64,000 nucleotides of DNA from Aureococcus anophagefferens (taxonomy: Eukaryota; Sar; Pelagophyceae; Pelagomonadales; Pelagomonadaceae): positions 459,513 through 523,512 of the forward strand of contig NW_008705568.1 in the NCBI RefSeq assembly GCF_000186865.1, read 5' to 3'. Position numbers and translations under genes: made by a program. Every line of letters begins with the position of its first letter. The stretch's first letter is position 1. This document shows positions 47,442 through 56,837 of this stretch, piece after piece. The notes beneath the pieces were generated by a model. The model saw only the letters and a list, made by a program, of their open reading frames with translations, was not told the origin of the DNA and searched no databases.

Positions 47442-49520
47442 TTACTTCTCGACCTTGACGGCCTTGGCCGCGGCCGCGCGGCGCTTCGTGAACACGTCGA
47501 CGGCCTTGGCGTCGTCGTCGTCGTCGTCGTCGTCGCGCGCGCGCTTCTTCGTCGGCGGCGGCGGCAACGCCGCCACGCGCAGGGCGTCGAGCACGAAGGC
47601 CACCTTCGACGGCGGCGCGGGCCCGCGCGCGGCCTTGCGGTGCGCGAGGTCCGCCAACCGCCGGAACGCCTCCGGCAGCTTGCCCCGCGCGAGCGCCGCG
47701 AAGAGGCCGTCGCCCTCGCCGCCGTCGTCGGCGAGGTCGTCGGCGTCGAGGCCGCCGTTGTCGTACTCGTCGGCGAGGAGGCCGTCGGCCCGCGCGGCCT
47801 CGAGCTTCGCGGCCGCGTCGCGGCACGTCGCGAGATCCCGGGGCAGCGTCGCCGGCACGGCCTCGCGCACGCGCCACGCCGTGTCGACGGCGTTGAGCGG
47901 CGCCGCGCGCGTCGACGCGACGTCGCGCCAGAGCGGCGCCAAAGCGCCGCCGACCGCATGCTTGCCCGCGCGGCGGCGCCGCTTCTCGACGTCGTCGGCG
48001 CGCCGCGCGCCGTTCCTCGCCGTCGCGTTGCGGTGCGCCAGGCTCGCGAGCGCGTCCCACAACGCCGGCGGCGCGTCGCGCTCGCCCTTGGCGGCGACGG
48101 CGCGCTCGACGACGGCGGCCGCGGCCTCCGCGTCGCCCGCCGCGGACTCGAGGAAGGCCGCGTACGCGAGCACGTACGTCGCGTCGTTGGCCAGCAAGAG
48201 CTCGGGCCGCTGCGATAACCCGAGCTCGAAGGTGCGGCGGGCCGCGTCGACGTCGCCGTTCATGGAGAGCTCCAAAGCCGCGTGGGCCTCGTAGATCTTC
48301 GCGCTCAATTTCTTCGACGCGCGCAGTCCCTGCGTCCGCGCAAAGACCGCGCGGCCGGCTTCTTTCCCGCCGTGGCGCCGCGCGTGGCGCTCGAGGAGCG
48401 CCCAGGGCGCCGCGTCGAGCTCGCCCTCGCGCGCGTCCGGGTCGTCCGTCAGGGGCGCCGCGTCCACCAAGGCCTCCAACGCCGCCTCGGCCTCGCTCGG
48501 CCGGTCCAGACGGTCCAGGAGAGCCGCGCGCGCCGCCACGACCAACACGGACGTCGGCGCCGCGGCGGTGGCCTCCTCCAGAGCTCGAGCGGCGGCCTCG
48601 GGCCCCGCGGGCGCGCCCGCGAAGAGGGGCCCGTCGGCGTCGACGTCGAAGGGCGACTCGAACGGCGCGTCGTCGCCTTCGCCGCACCACGCGGCGAACT
48701 CCAGGAACAGCTCCGGCGCGTCGCCGGCGTTCGCGTCGCACGCCGCGCGGTAGGCCGCGGCCACGCGGCGCCGGCCGCAGGCGTAGTGGAGCGCGGCGGC
48801 CTTGGTCTCCGCCGGCAGCAGGTCCGTCGCCGTCGACTTCTTGGGCGCGGACGCGCGCTCGTACGCGACGACGATGCGCCACTTGCCGAGCTCGTCGCCG
48901 TCGGCGTGGCGCGCGGCGTGCCAGAGCTGGGACCGCGCGACGCCGTCCTTGCGCGCGGCGACGCGGTGGGGCTCGAGGCATTTCACCAGATCCTTGAGCT
49001 CGCGGTCCGAGGTTTCCCTCGCTTCCCGGTCGAGCTCGGCGTACGCTTCCTCGGTGCCGTCGCCCGGCACGAGGCACGCGCGCTCCAGCGCGGACCGCCG
49101 CAGCTTCTTCCGCAGACTGACGGGCGCCGCGTTGGCGCACCAGTCCACGTAGCAGCGCCAGAGCGGCGCCGCGTCGGGCGCCGCGCCCGCGACGGCGACG
49201 GCGCGCTCGAACGCGCGGCCGAGCGCCTTCGACTCCGGGCCGAGCTCGTCCTCGCGGCGGCCGCAGTCGCGGCGGAGCTCGCAGGCGACGCGCCAGAGCT
49301 CCGGGTCGCAGCGGCACCAGGGCAAAGCGCTCGACCCGCCGCCCTCGAGCACGGCCAGGCCGCTCGCCGGCCCCGACAGCGACCGCTCGTGCTCCGCGTA
49401 GAGGCGCCAGAAGAGCGCCGTGCGCGGGAAGTGGGTCACGCCGTGCTGGAGCATGTCCACGTACTCCTCGGGGCTCCGCGCCTGCGCGAGCTGCGCCTGC
49501 AACGCGCCGGGCGTCGCCAT
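47442..49520 (-). CDS. CstF77/Rna14-like HAT-repeat protein (mRNA 3'-end processing)
   Basis: 692 aa, single exon. HAT (half-a-TPR) repeats: ALFWRLYAEHERSLSG, ELWRVACELRRDCGRRED, ALGRAFERAVAVAG, PLWRCYVDWCANAA, LWHAARHADGDELGKWRIVV and ARRTFELGLSQRPELLLAND with YVLAYAAFLESAAGDAEAAA. This order, with a long first HAT block and a spacer then a second block, matches cleavage stimulation factor 77/Rna14, which scaffolds polyadenylation. A C-terminal lysine-rich tail (KKRARDDDDDDDDAKAVDVF) ends the protein. Other HAT proteins (Prp6, Crn) are less likely because they have longer regular arrays. It converges on the methyltransferase-domain gene with a 5-bp gap. Confidence 0.68.
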   Translation of the reverse strand: MATPGALQAQLAQARSPEEYVDMLQHGVTHFPRTALFWRLYAEHERSLSGPASGLAVLEGGGSSALPWCRCDPELWRVACELRRDCGRREDELGPESKALGRAFERAVAVAGAAPDAAPLWRCYVDWCANAAPVSLRKKLRRSALERACLVPGDGTEEAYAELDREARETSDRELKDLVKCLEPHRVAARKDGVARSQLWHAARHADGDELGKWRIVVAYERASAPKKSTATDLLPAETKAAALHYACGRRRVAAAYRAACDANAGDAPELFLEFAAWCGEGDDAPFESPFDVDADGPLFAGAPAGPEAAARALEEATAAAPTSVLVVAARAALLDRLDRPSEAEAALEALVDAAPLTDDPDAREGELDAAPWALLERHARRHGGKEAGRAVFARTQGLRASKKLSAKIYEAHAALELSMNGDVDAARRTFELGLSQRPELLLANDATYVLAYAAFLESAAGDAEAAAAVVERAVAAKGERDAPPALWDALASLAHRNATARNGARRADDVEKRRRRAGKHAVGGALAPLWRDVASTRAAPLNAVDTAWRVREAVPATLPRDLATCRDAAAKLEAARADGLLADEYDNGGLDADDLADDGGEGDGLFAALARGKLPEAFRRLADLAHRKAARGPAPPSKVAFVLDALRVAALPPPPTKKRARDDDDDDDDAKAVDVFTKRRAAAAKAVKVEK

Positions 49521-49685
49521 GGTGGCCTCTTTTGCGCTTTGACGGCGAGGCCGCGATGCGCGCCGCCGGCGGGCCCAGGGCGCCGGCCGGGCCCGCCTAC
49601 GCGCCGCGCGCCGGCCGCCCGACGTCGTCCGCCCCCCGCACTTCCCCCCCCCGCCGCCGCGCGCCGCTCCGTCCGCCAGCCCCTC

Positions 49686-50911
49686 TTAGTGGTCCGCGAA
49701 GGCGAGGGACGTGTCCTGGGATTCGCGGGACTGCTGGGCGTTGATGAGGAAGTCCGTGATCTCGTCGACCGTGAGCGTCTCGCTCTTGTCCGCGTCGATC
49801 GTGTCGAAGAGCGCGCCGATCTGGTCGTCCGTGATGCCCGGCAGCAGGCCCGAGAGCGCCTTGACGCACTCCCCCCGCTCGAGCTCGCCGGAGCCGTCCG
49901 CGTCGTAGTGGCCGAGCGTGTGCTTCACGGCGACGCGCATGTTGCCGCCCATGCCCTCGAACTTGTCCAGCAGCAGGTTCCGCAGCTTCGTCACGGCCCG
50001 CGTCCCCTTGGGCGGCGGTTTCGTCGCGCGCTTCGCGTCGCCGTGGGAGAATTTGAATAGGATTTCCTTGATCTCGCCGTCGTTGCAGCGCCGCCAGACG
50101 ACCTCGGACGACGCGCCGTCGAACAGGCCGCTCTCGTCGACGTCGAAGTGGTCCAGCGCCTGCGGGGCGCGGCGTTTTTTTAAAGGTCGCTGACGGATTC
50201 CCGCGCGGCCCCGAGCGCCTGCTCGAACTGGCGCAGCGTCAGGTGCCGCGCCTTGACCGTGGACCGGTGGCGGTCGCACGCGCGCCTCAGCAACTTGTCC
50301 TCCAGCAGGGGCTCGCGGCGCGCCGTGCTGGAGAAGGCGTCGACCTGGAAAGGCGCGTCTTCAAAAAGGGGTGCGTGTGTCTCTCTCGCGAATCACTTTC
50401 GCTCGGCTCTGGGGCGGGCGGCCTTGGCGACGTTCGCCATCGTCCGCGCCCGGAGCCGGAGCTGGTGGAAGAACTGCGTCACGACCGCGTCCTCCGCGGC
50501 GGCGCGCGCCTGGTCGCTGATCTTGCGGGGCGCGCCGGCCGTGCCCGGCCGCGGCGGGTGCGTCGTCTTGACGCCCGTCAGCGCGCCGCCCGACGTCTGG
50601 CGGCCGTGCTCCTCCCGGTCCTTGGCGAGCTTCGTCAGCGCCTCCTCGAACTCAGCGATGGACACGGCGCCGGAGCCGTCGGCGTCGAAGGTCTCGGCGA
50701 GGGCCGCGAACTCGGCGTCGTCCATGCCGTGCAGGAAGTCGCCCAACGCGTTGCGGAACTCGCCCATGTCGAGCTCGCCGGACTTGTCGTCGTCGTACTT
50801 GCTCAGGAGCAGCTTGATCTGGACCTGCATGGACCCGCCGCGCTCCGAGATCTTGTCCAAAATCGTGTCCAGCATCCACGCCTTGCGCTGGTCCGTCACC
50901 GTGGCCGCCAT
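49686..50911 (-). CDS. Four-EF-hand calcium-binding protein, 367 aa
   Basis: Ca2+ sensor with two EF-hand pairs. Exons 50911-50408, 50344-50219 and 50159-49686 total 1104 nt, 367 codons plus stop. Exon 1 carries SKYDDDKSGELDMGEFRNAL and ETFDADGSGAVSIAEFEEAL. Exon 2 carries a linker (RREPLLEDKLLRRACDRHRS). Exon 3 has HYDADGSGELERGECVKAL and TIDADKSETLTVDEITDFL plus an incomplete hand, HFDVDESGLFDG. Intron 2 (50218-50160, 59 nt) starts GCGCTCGG and the next exon starts GCGCTGGA, a 6/8 likeness that could be an eroded introner duplication. Both introns fit GC-AG in frame, but their 5' sites are modelled. The pairing of related hands suggests duplication within the gene. Confidence 0.78.
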
Positions 50912-51187
50912 ATCGTTTAAAAGGCTGCCAGCAATGTATCTACCGAGTTGCGACGAGCACCGCGCGCATAAGGTTGTGACAACGAACGGCACCGATTTGG
51001 TTCCGGGTTTGGTGTAACTGATCCCAGCTGTGAGATTTCAAGTAAGACCGGTGGTTCTGGTAAAATCCCTCAAGTTGAAGCGCAACTTGGCGACTCTCCT
51101 CGGCGCCGCATCGACGCAGCCGGCGCCTCGACCGCCGTCACGCGGCGCGCCAACACGTTAACAGAGCGGACCTGCGACGCGAAACGG

Positions 51188-51621
51188 ATGGCGAAGAAGC
51201 GGAAGGCGCCCGCGCCGACGGACGCGTCCACCGACGCCACAGCGTCTTCCTCCACGGCCGACGCCGCGCCGACGGAGAGCGTCGACGACATCTTCGCCGC
51301 GCTCGCGAAGCCGAGCAAAACGGCGAAAAAAGCGGCGACGAAGCCGACGAAGTGCGAGCCCGCGCGGCGGCGCGACGACGACGACGCGGGCGACGACGCG
51401 TGGCGAGCGGGCGGCGGCGAGACCGACTACTACGGCAAGCAGCGCGACCCCAAAGTCCACCGGTGCGTTCCCGCGCGCCCGCCCCCCCGCCGCCCTCGAC
51501 GCCCGTCGACCGCAGGTACACGCCCGAGGGTCTACCGATCTACAAGTACTTCCACCTGGGCATGCAGCAGGAGGACGGCGGCACGCCCCAGTGCCCCTTC
51601 GACTGCGAGTGCTGTTTTTAA
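51188..51621 (+). CDS. DUF1764 protein
   Basis: Small conserved eukaryotic protein of unknown function, 126 aa. Exon 1 (51188-51462) starts MAKKRKAPAPTDASTDATAS and contains SVDDIFAALAKPSK; a 53-nt GT-AG intron follows; exon 2 (51516-51621) encodes YTPEGLPIYKYFHLGMQQED and the ending TPQCPFDCECCF, the family's Cys-rich C-terminus. The joined KVHR-YTPEGLPIY is characteristic of DUF1764. Its TAA stop abuts the decayed 3' end of a second gene that reappears intact near 55.7 kb. The upstream 276 bp to the EF-hand gene hold a divergent promoter. Confidence 0.85.
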
Positions 51622-51678
51622 TTATGAGGGAGGCGGCGGCGGGGTGTCGAAGGTCGCCGGGCCGGCGGCCTTGCCCGG
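51535..51678. repeat. Direct repeat copy 1 (144 bp) flanking the 51.7-55.6 kb insert
   Basis: Covers the last exon end of DUF1764 and the 3' end of the convergent beta-propeller-like gene. It matches 55618-55751 with a few substitutions and a 10-bp deletion there. In this copy the DUF1764 end is intact while the convergent gene is cut after its last ~19 codons. Confidence 0.88.
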
Positions 51679-51704
51679 TAGTTTCGTAGTACTTTTACTT
51701 CTGC

Positions 51705-51850
51705 TAGTTGACAAGAAGGCTGACAAGGTTGGCAAAAACTTTTGAAGGCTGGTCAACAAGAAGGCTGACAAGAAGGACGACAAGGCTGTCAAGAAGGTTG
51801 ACAAGAAGGACGACAAGAAGGCTTATAAGGCTGACAAAAAGAAACGGAAG
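51705..51850 (+). repeat. Lys/Asp-type minisatellite (gacaagaaggctgac units)
   Basis: Degenerate 12-15 bp units of gacaagaaggctgacaagaa type, AT-richer than the neighbourhood, within the inserted segment. In one plus frame it reads as KKADKKDDK units followed by KKKRKAPAKSKRR, but no start or closed gene can be assigned. Confidence 0.75.
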
Positions 51851-51909
51851 GCCCCGGCAAAGTCGAAGCGGCGCGCGTCCGGGGCTCGGAACAGAGCATC
51901 GGCGGGTGT

Positions 51910-53802
51910 TCAAACCTTCTTCGCCTTGAGCGCCAGCTTCACGGCCGCGGCGGCTCCGGTGCAGAGCAGGAGGACCACGGACAACACGGACGCCAGGAGG
52001 CACGCGTAGAACACGCCCCAGGTTCGATCCGGGTACAACCCTCGGAGCGGAAACGCGATCCAAAAGAGCGCGTGGGGGACGCCGTCCTCGCAGGTGCCCT
52101 TCAAAAGCGCGGCGTTGGCCGAGGCATCCTTGTCCATGGTGTCCCACACGGCCTTGGCCCGGAAGCACGTGTACCTCGAGTTTCCGCGGTCGAGGTCGAT
52201 GTGCTGCAGCGTGAACGAGAGGTGCTGCGGCAGGGTGCCATCCACGAGCAGGCCGTTGGAGCCGGGCTTCTCGTTGATGGTGTGCTTGAAGGTCTTCTTG
52301 AGGTTCCAGCCGATGCCGAAGACGCCGTCGCCCTCCTTCCACTGCCAGCGCCGGCAGCGGGCCGGGGGGCGGCGGTCGTAGAGGTAGCCCCCGCGGGTGA
52401 CGAGGTCCGTCTCCGCGAGGCAGAGCATCTCGAGGTCCGGGTGCTCGCCCACCTTCTTGTACATCTCCCGGAAGTGGCCGTCGGCGTTTTCGAAGCCGAG
52501 GTCCTCCACGTTCCAGGGCTCGCCGTAGAACTTGCGCTTCCAGAGCGGCGCGAGGTTGAAGCGCTCGTCGAGGAGGTCGCGCACGTCGCCGGAGACGAGC
52601 ATGAACTTGTAGAAGGAGAGCAGGTGGCTGTGGAACTTCCACCGGATGAGGATGCCGTTGTTGAACATGCGCATGTTGTACCAGATGACCGAGTCGTAGG
52701 CGATGGGCGCCGGGAAGGTGCCGACGTAGGTCTGCTGGTTGTTCATGTCGAAGCGGCCGGGCACGCCCACGTTGAAGAAGGTCGAGAGCGGCCGCGGCTC
52801 GACGCCGCCCATCTTCTCGAGGATCTTGTCGTGCGTGAACCACTTGATGGCGACCTCGAAGTACCAGCCGAAAGCCTCGTCGCCCGCGGCGCGGACGTCG
52901 TTGATCTCGCCCTCGAGGTCGACCTTCTCGTGGATGTCGCGCGCGATGCCCTTGGGCGACTTCTCGTAGAGGCAGTCCGCGCCGCCCTCGTCGTCGTCGC
53001 ACTCGTAGTCGCCGTGCCACTCGAAGAACCACGACACGTTGTTGCAGGGCTTGGGCAGGGAGCCGCAGTCGTACTCGCCGGTCCGCGGCCGCACGCCGGG
53101 CTGGGGGCCGATGTGGATGTGGTGGATGTGGATCGGCGGGTAGCCGAGCGTCGTCCCCGTCTTCGCGTCGCGCGTGACGATGGACGCGTCCGTGACGTAG
53201 ATGGTCCCGTGCTCGTCGTACTTGTCGCCGAGCTTCCAGAGGTCGGCCCAGCCGAGCTGCCACCAGTCGTAGCCGCCCGTGGAGTACATGGGGCCGATCA
53301 TCTCGATGGACCACGTGCCCCCGTCGGAGTCCGACGGGACCTCGCAGTGCTTGTGCCGGACCTCGAAGCCCTCGTTGGCGTAGGAGCCGCCGCCCCGCAG
53401 CTTGTTGTAGCGGGGGTAGAGGTGCGAGTTCTCCGGGATGAGGTCCAGATTCTCGAAGTTCTGGAACGCGGGCGTGTTCGGGAAGTAGTTCACCGTCGCC
53501 AGCGACCGCGCGTCGGAGAACTTGACCCACGGGAACGCGGCGTCGTCCTCGAAGCAGGCGTGGCGCGGGTTCTCGAAGTCGCGCGACACCGGGTAGTTGC
53601 GCGGGTCGTCATAGCTGAAGTCCGGGTTCGTGCCGAAGTTGTCGCCGAAGACGTCGTCGTCCAGCGTCGACGTCACCCACTCCTGCGAGCGCACCTCGAA
53701 CGACTGCTTCCCCAGCTCCAGCAGGTGCTCCTGGATGGTCTCCGCGCTGAGCCGCGGCACGAGCACGGCGCCGAGCAGCGCGGCGCGGGCAGCCGCGACC
53801 AT
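51910..53802 (-). CDS. Secreted/type I membrane protein of unknown family, 630 aa
   Basis: Single exon. It starts with a signal peptide (MVAAARAALLGAVLVPRLSA). The ectodomain is rich in Trp/Tyr/His and has GYPPIHIHHIHIGPQPG, a His cluster possibly binding metal, and many Asp/Cys sites (YECDDDEGGADCLYEK). There is FPAPIAYDSVIWYNMRMFNN in the second half. A transmembrane helix near the end (FYACLLASVLSVVLLLCTGA) and a short basic tail KLALKAKKV complete it. The IHHIHI block is reminiscent of copper-type secreted proteins such as SURNod19, but I cannot assign the family. Codon use looks like its neighbours although it lies in the inserted segment. Confidence 0.7.
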   Translation of the reverse strand: MVAAARAALLGAVLVPRLSAETIQEHLLELGKQSFEVRSQEWVTSTLDDDVFGDNFGTNPDFSYDDPRNYPVSRDFENPRHACFEDDAAFPWVKFSDARSLATVNYFPNTPAFQNFENLDLIPENSHLYPRYNKLRGGGSYANEGFEVRHKHCEVPSDSDGGTWSIEMIGPMYSTGGYDWWQLGWADLWKLGDKYDEHGTIYVTDASIVTRDAKTGTTLGYPPIHIHHIHIGPQPGVRPRTGEYDCGSLPKPCNNVSWFFEWHGDYECDDDEGGADCLYEKSPKGIARDIHEKVDLEGEINDVRAAGDEAFGWYFEVAIKWFTHDKILEKMGGVEPRPLSTFFNVGVPGRFDMNNQQTYVGTFPAPIAYDSVIWYNMRMFNNGILIRWKFHSHLLSFYKFMLVSGDVRDLLDERFNLAPLWKRKFYGEPWNVEDLGFENADGHFREMYKKVGEHPDLEMLCLAETDLVTRGGYLYDRRPPARCRRWQWKEGDGVFGIGWNLKKTFKHTINEKPGSNGLLVDGTLPQHLSFTLQHIDLDRGNSRYTCFRAKAVWDTMDKDASANAALLKGTCEDGVPHALFWIAFPLRGLYPDRTWGVFYACLLASVLSVVLLLCTGAAAAVKLALKAKKV

Positions 53803-54254
53803 CGTACGTAGAGATCGGTCAGCTGGAAGTATAATCCAAGCCCTGGAGTCTCCAAGGCAGTTGTCCAGATGGAATCAATAGAAGTTGAAAGTCAAGACAC
53901 TGTGCAAGACTTTTCGTTAGTCAAGAAACTTATTACCACTTGCTCCTAGTGCTTACTCCTCGTCGCTGGCCATGGAGGAGTCGGACGTCGTCCGGAGCGT
54001 AGGGGCGTCCTGACCGTCAGTGACGACGGCCTCGTTCGCGAGGGGCGAGCACGTGTGCGGCTCGTCGTCGGCCAGCTGCGCCACCGCCTTCGGCTATAGA
54101 CTATCCTGACACGACACAGTGCACGAGCCTGACTCTCTAGTTAAGGAGCTAGTAAACTACCCTGCGCAGGATGTAAAGGAAACAAGTAAAATAAATCAAA
54201 CTAAATCTAGCCAATAATTACACGAAAAACAAAAGGGTAGGGTCAACAAAAGAG
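53803..54254. other. AT-richer region, possible terminal exon at 53953-54093
   Basis: The lowest-GC stretch of the window. Minus-strand bases 54093-53953 read 47 in-frame codons beginning PKAVAQLADDEPHTC and ending DSSMASDEE then TAA, directly preceded by CTATAG, so it could be the last exon of an unresolved gene or a fragment. The rest (54100-54250: taaataaatcaaactaaatc-like) holds no coding signal. Confidence 0.35.
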
Positions 54255-54848
54255 TCACCATAGGCGGTCAAGGAAAAAGCCGACGAGGTCCGCCAGCGTC
54301 GAGGCGGCGCGCTCGGCAAAGGACTCGGACCCGTTTGTCTTTGGCGTACTCTCGGCTGTGCTTCTCCGACTTGCGGCCCGCGTCGGCTTCGTCTTTGACC
54401 GGCGTCGTTGCGCCGAGACGCCCGCGAAGCCGGCCGGGTACGACGTGGAAGGCGACGACCGCCGCGACGGCCGCGGCATGGAGGACTCGGACTCGTACCA
54501 GGCGACCGTGTCGTCGTAGTCGGACGCCGACAGCACGTCCACATCTAAGTCGCCGTCGACGTCGATCGCAATGACCTCGCGGGCACCGTCCGCAAGCGTC
54601 GTGATGACGCGCTCGGCGAACGACTGGGACCCGTCGTTGTTGTACCAGGCGACCGTGTGGTTGCCGGCGGACGCCGCGACGACGTCGACGTCGCCGTCGC
54701 CGTCGGCCGCGAAGACGGAGACGGCGCCGTCCGCCGAGTCGGTGATGTCGCGCTCGGCGAAGGAGACGCTGGCGCAGCTGACCGTCGACTCTTCGGAGGT
54801 CGCCGCTCGAAACAGGAGCAGCGGCAGCAACCGCACGATGGCACGCAT
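54255..54848 (-). pseudogene. FG-GAP/VCBS-repeat secreted protein fragment
   Basis: A 197-aa frame with a signal peptide (MRAIVRLLPLLLFRAATSEE) and two FG-GAP/VCBS-type repeats: SFAERDITDSADGAVSVFAA with DGDGDVDVVAASAGNHTVAW, and SFAERVITTLADGAREVIAI with DVDGDLDVDVLSASDYDDTV. Full integrin-like beta-propellers have seven such repeats, so this is truncated. After the second repeat it becomes irregular (PRPSRRSSPSTSYPAGF), and a third FAERAASTLADL remnant appears out of register. I call it a probable broken copy, though a short secreted protein is possible. It lies inside the inserted 3.9-kb segment. Confidence 0.55.
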
Positions 54849-55617
54849 CACGGGTCGCTGAGGAGGCTGCGCCACTCAGCGGCGCAGCCTCCTCAGCAGT
54901 CGGCGGTCGGAGATGGAACACTGCACTCGAGGTTGGGCCGGTCTCCGGCTAGAATGCAGCAGGGCGGGGCGGGCGGGTATTCAGCTGTCGATGTGACGAG
55001 GCTCAAGGGCAGTCCACGATAACAATCCTCGACCCAGGGCCGGTTTGGCAGACCGCAAGGTAAATGTTGGCTGGCTGGCTGGCTCGGTCGCTGGCAGCCA
55101 CCCATTTCTTCAATGTAGACGTTGCATGTGCAAATCTTGCGATTTTCGCGCGGGAATCATGTCAAAATCTAATTAGGCGCCCGGAGTGGCCCGCCGGGGG
55201 TGACGGAAGCGCGAGCGCCGACGCGCGTGGCCGGCGGCCAGCCGGTCGCCGCAGCCGCCCCAGGACGGCGCGGCGCGCCGTAGGCGCGCGTTGTAGAGGT
55301 TGTAGCGAGGGGTCGTTTCGTGGACTGGACGTCCCTGGCTGGCTGGCTGGGTCGGCCCTGCCAGTGGGCGGCTGGCTGCGGTCTTGGCCTGCCCTTGCGA
55401 GGCTGCCCACAAAGAAAGTCAAGTCCGGCATCAACAACCACCGGTAACAAGCAACGTTGCTCCACCGCGCCGCGCGCCGGCCTGACGGGCCCAGCGCGGG
55501 CACGCGCCCCTTGGCGCGCGCGGGGGCGGCGCGCCGCCGCCGAGGTCCTCGCCGAGGAGCGCGCGGAGCCGCTGCGTCGCGACGCCGCGGTGCGCCGCGA
55601 GCGCGCAATGTATCCCG
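54849..55617. other. 769 bp without a supported gene; hairpin and simple repeats
   Basis: Right part of the inserted segment. It contains the 17-bp perfect inverted repeat at 54857-54897, ggct repeats near 55065-55085 and 55335-55350, and a GC-rich arginine-codon-like stretch at 55480-55600. Open frames exist on both strands but look like shadows. No gene is supported. Confidence 0.5.
54857..54897. repeat. Perfect 17-bp inverted repeat, 7-base loop
   Basis: gctgaggaggctgcgcc at 54857-54873 pairs exactly with ggcgcagcctcctcagc at 54881-54897 around the loop actcagc. It lies 8 bp upstream of the FG-GAP fragment's start on the minus strand. Confidence 0.92.
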
Positions 55618-55751
55618 CCGATCTACGAGTACGTCCACCTGGGCATGCAGCAGGAGGACGGCGGCACCCCTTCGACTGCGAGTGCTGTATTTCATTATGG
55701 GGGAGGCGGCGGCGGGGCGTCGAAGGTCGCCGGGCCGGCGGCCTTGCCCGG
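55618..55751. repeat. Direct repeat copy 2 (134 bp), broken DUF1764 end
   Basis: Matches 51535-51678. The DUF1764-derived part reads IYEYVHLGMQQEDGGT and then lost 10 bp, so the Cys-rich ending is frameshifted and it is a pseudo-exon. The other part is the live 3' end of the gene at 55695-56837. Confidence 0.88.
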
Positions 55752-56837
55752 GGTCTCGAAGCCGGTCGGAGGGGCGGCGCCCGCGATGGTCGCGCCCTGG
55801 AGCCGCGCCTCGAGCTTGGCGAGGCGGTCCGGCGCCATCTTCGGCGGCGGCGGCGCCGCGCCCTGGAGCCGCGCCTCGAGCTTGGCGAGGCGCGCCGGGT
55901 CGACGGTTAGGGCCGCGCGCGGCCGCGGCCAGTCGAGCCGCGCGAGGCGGCAGCGCCGCGGCTCCGCGGCGCGCGGCGCCTTGTCGTCGCGCGCCTCGAG
56001 CGCCAGGAGCAGCCGGGGCCCGAGGCAGCAGAGGCCCGCGACCGTCGGCGGGTCCAAGGCCCGCCGGCCGAGCTCCGCGCCGGCGTCGTCGTAGAACGCG
56101 GCGAGGCCGTCGCCGGCGACGGCGACCGCGCGGTTCCGGACCGCGAGCGCGCGCGGCGCCGGCTCGCCGGCGGCGCCGGCGACCGCGAAGCGCGCCGCGC
56201 CCGTCCGCGCGTCGAAGCCGAGAACCCCTCCGTGCCAACTCGCCGCGGCGCCGAGGTCGCCCGACACCGCCAGCGCCGTGCAGCGGCCGTCCGGCAGCGC
56301 GAGCGTCCAGGCGTCGCCGGGGAGCCGCGCGAGGAAGCCGTCGAGGAAGGCGGCGACGACGCCGCCGCCGTCCGCGTGCGCGACTTTCACCGCGCACCGG
56401 CCCTCGCCCAAAATCACGCCGGGCGCCGCGGCGCCGTCGGCGGCCATCTTGAAAAGCTCGACGCCCGCGAAGGTGCCGACGGCGACCTCGTAGGCGCCGT
56501 CGGGAAGCGCGCGCACGGCGACGTCCTTGACCTCGCCGACGGGGTCGAGCGTCGCGGCGCCGCCGGCGGTCGCGACGGACACGCCGCGCCGCGCGGCGGC
56601 CGCGACGCAGCCGCCGTCGGCGGACCACGCGTGCGCGACGGCACCGGGGCCCGCGGCCTTGAGGAGCTGGGTCTGCGCGTGCTCGAGGCCCTCGACGCCG
56701 ACGATGGCGCCGGAGGCCGTCGCGAGGCTCGCCGCGCCGGTGGGACAGGCGACGAGGCACGAGTTCAACGTGGCGGCGGCGCAGGCGCCGGCGTCGAAGG
56801 ACTGGAGCTGGGGCTGCGTCGATGCAAAGAGCGCCAT
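55695..56837 (-). CDS. Beta-propeller-like protein of unknown function, 380 aa
   Basis: Single exon. Repeated blade-like segments: AHAWSADGGCVAAAARRGV, VAVRALPDGAYEVAVGTFAG, GDAWTLALPDGRCTALAV, GFDARTGAARFAVAGA and AGLCCLGPRLLLALEARD suggest a degenerate WD-like propeller. The C-terminus has a 12-residue duplication, RLAKLEARLQGA and RLAKLEARLQGA, separated by AAPPPPKMAPD, and ends FDAPPPPPP. Family not recognised. The last ~19 codons are duplicated at 51.6 kb, showing that this gene once abutted DUF1764. Confidence 0.65.
   Translation of the reverse strand: MALFASTQPQLQSFDAGACAAATLNSCLVACPTGAASLATASGAIVGVEGLEHAQTQLLKAAGPGAVAHAWSADGGCVAAAARRGVSVATAGGAATLDPVGEVKDVAVRALPDGAYEVAVGTFAGVELFKMAADGAAAPGVILGEGRCAVKVAHADGGGVVAAFLDGFLARLPGDAWTLALPDGRCTALAVSGDLGAAASWHGGVLGFDARTGAARFAVAGAAGEPAPRALAVRNRAVAVAGDGLAAFYDDAGAELGRRALDPPTVAGLCCLGPRLLLALEARDDKAPRAAEPRRCRLARLDWPRPRAALTVDPARLAKLEARLQGAAPPPPKMAPDRLAKLEARLQGATIAGAAPPTGFETPGKAAGPATFDAPPPPPP

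Noticed and set aside
51622..51816. A 64-codon minus frame at the insert edge
   Set aside because: It is the duplicated 3' tail of the 380-aa gene fused to a Lys/Asp minisatellite read backward.
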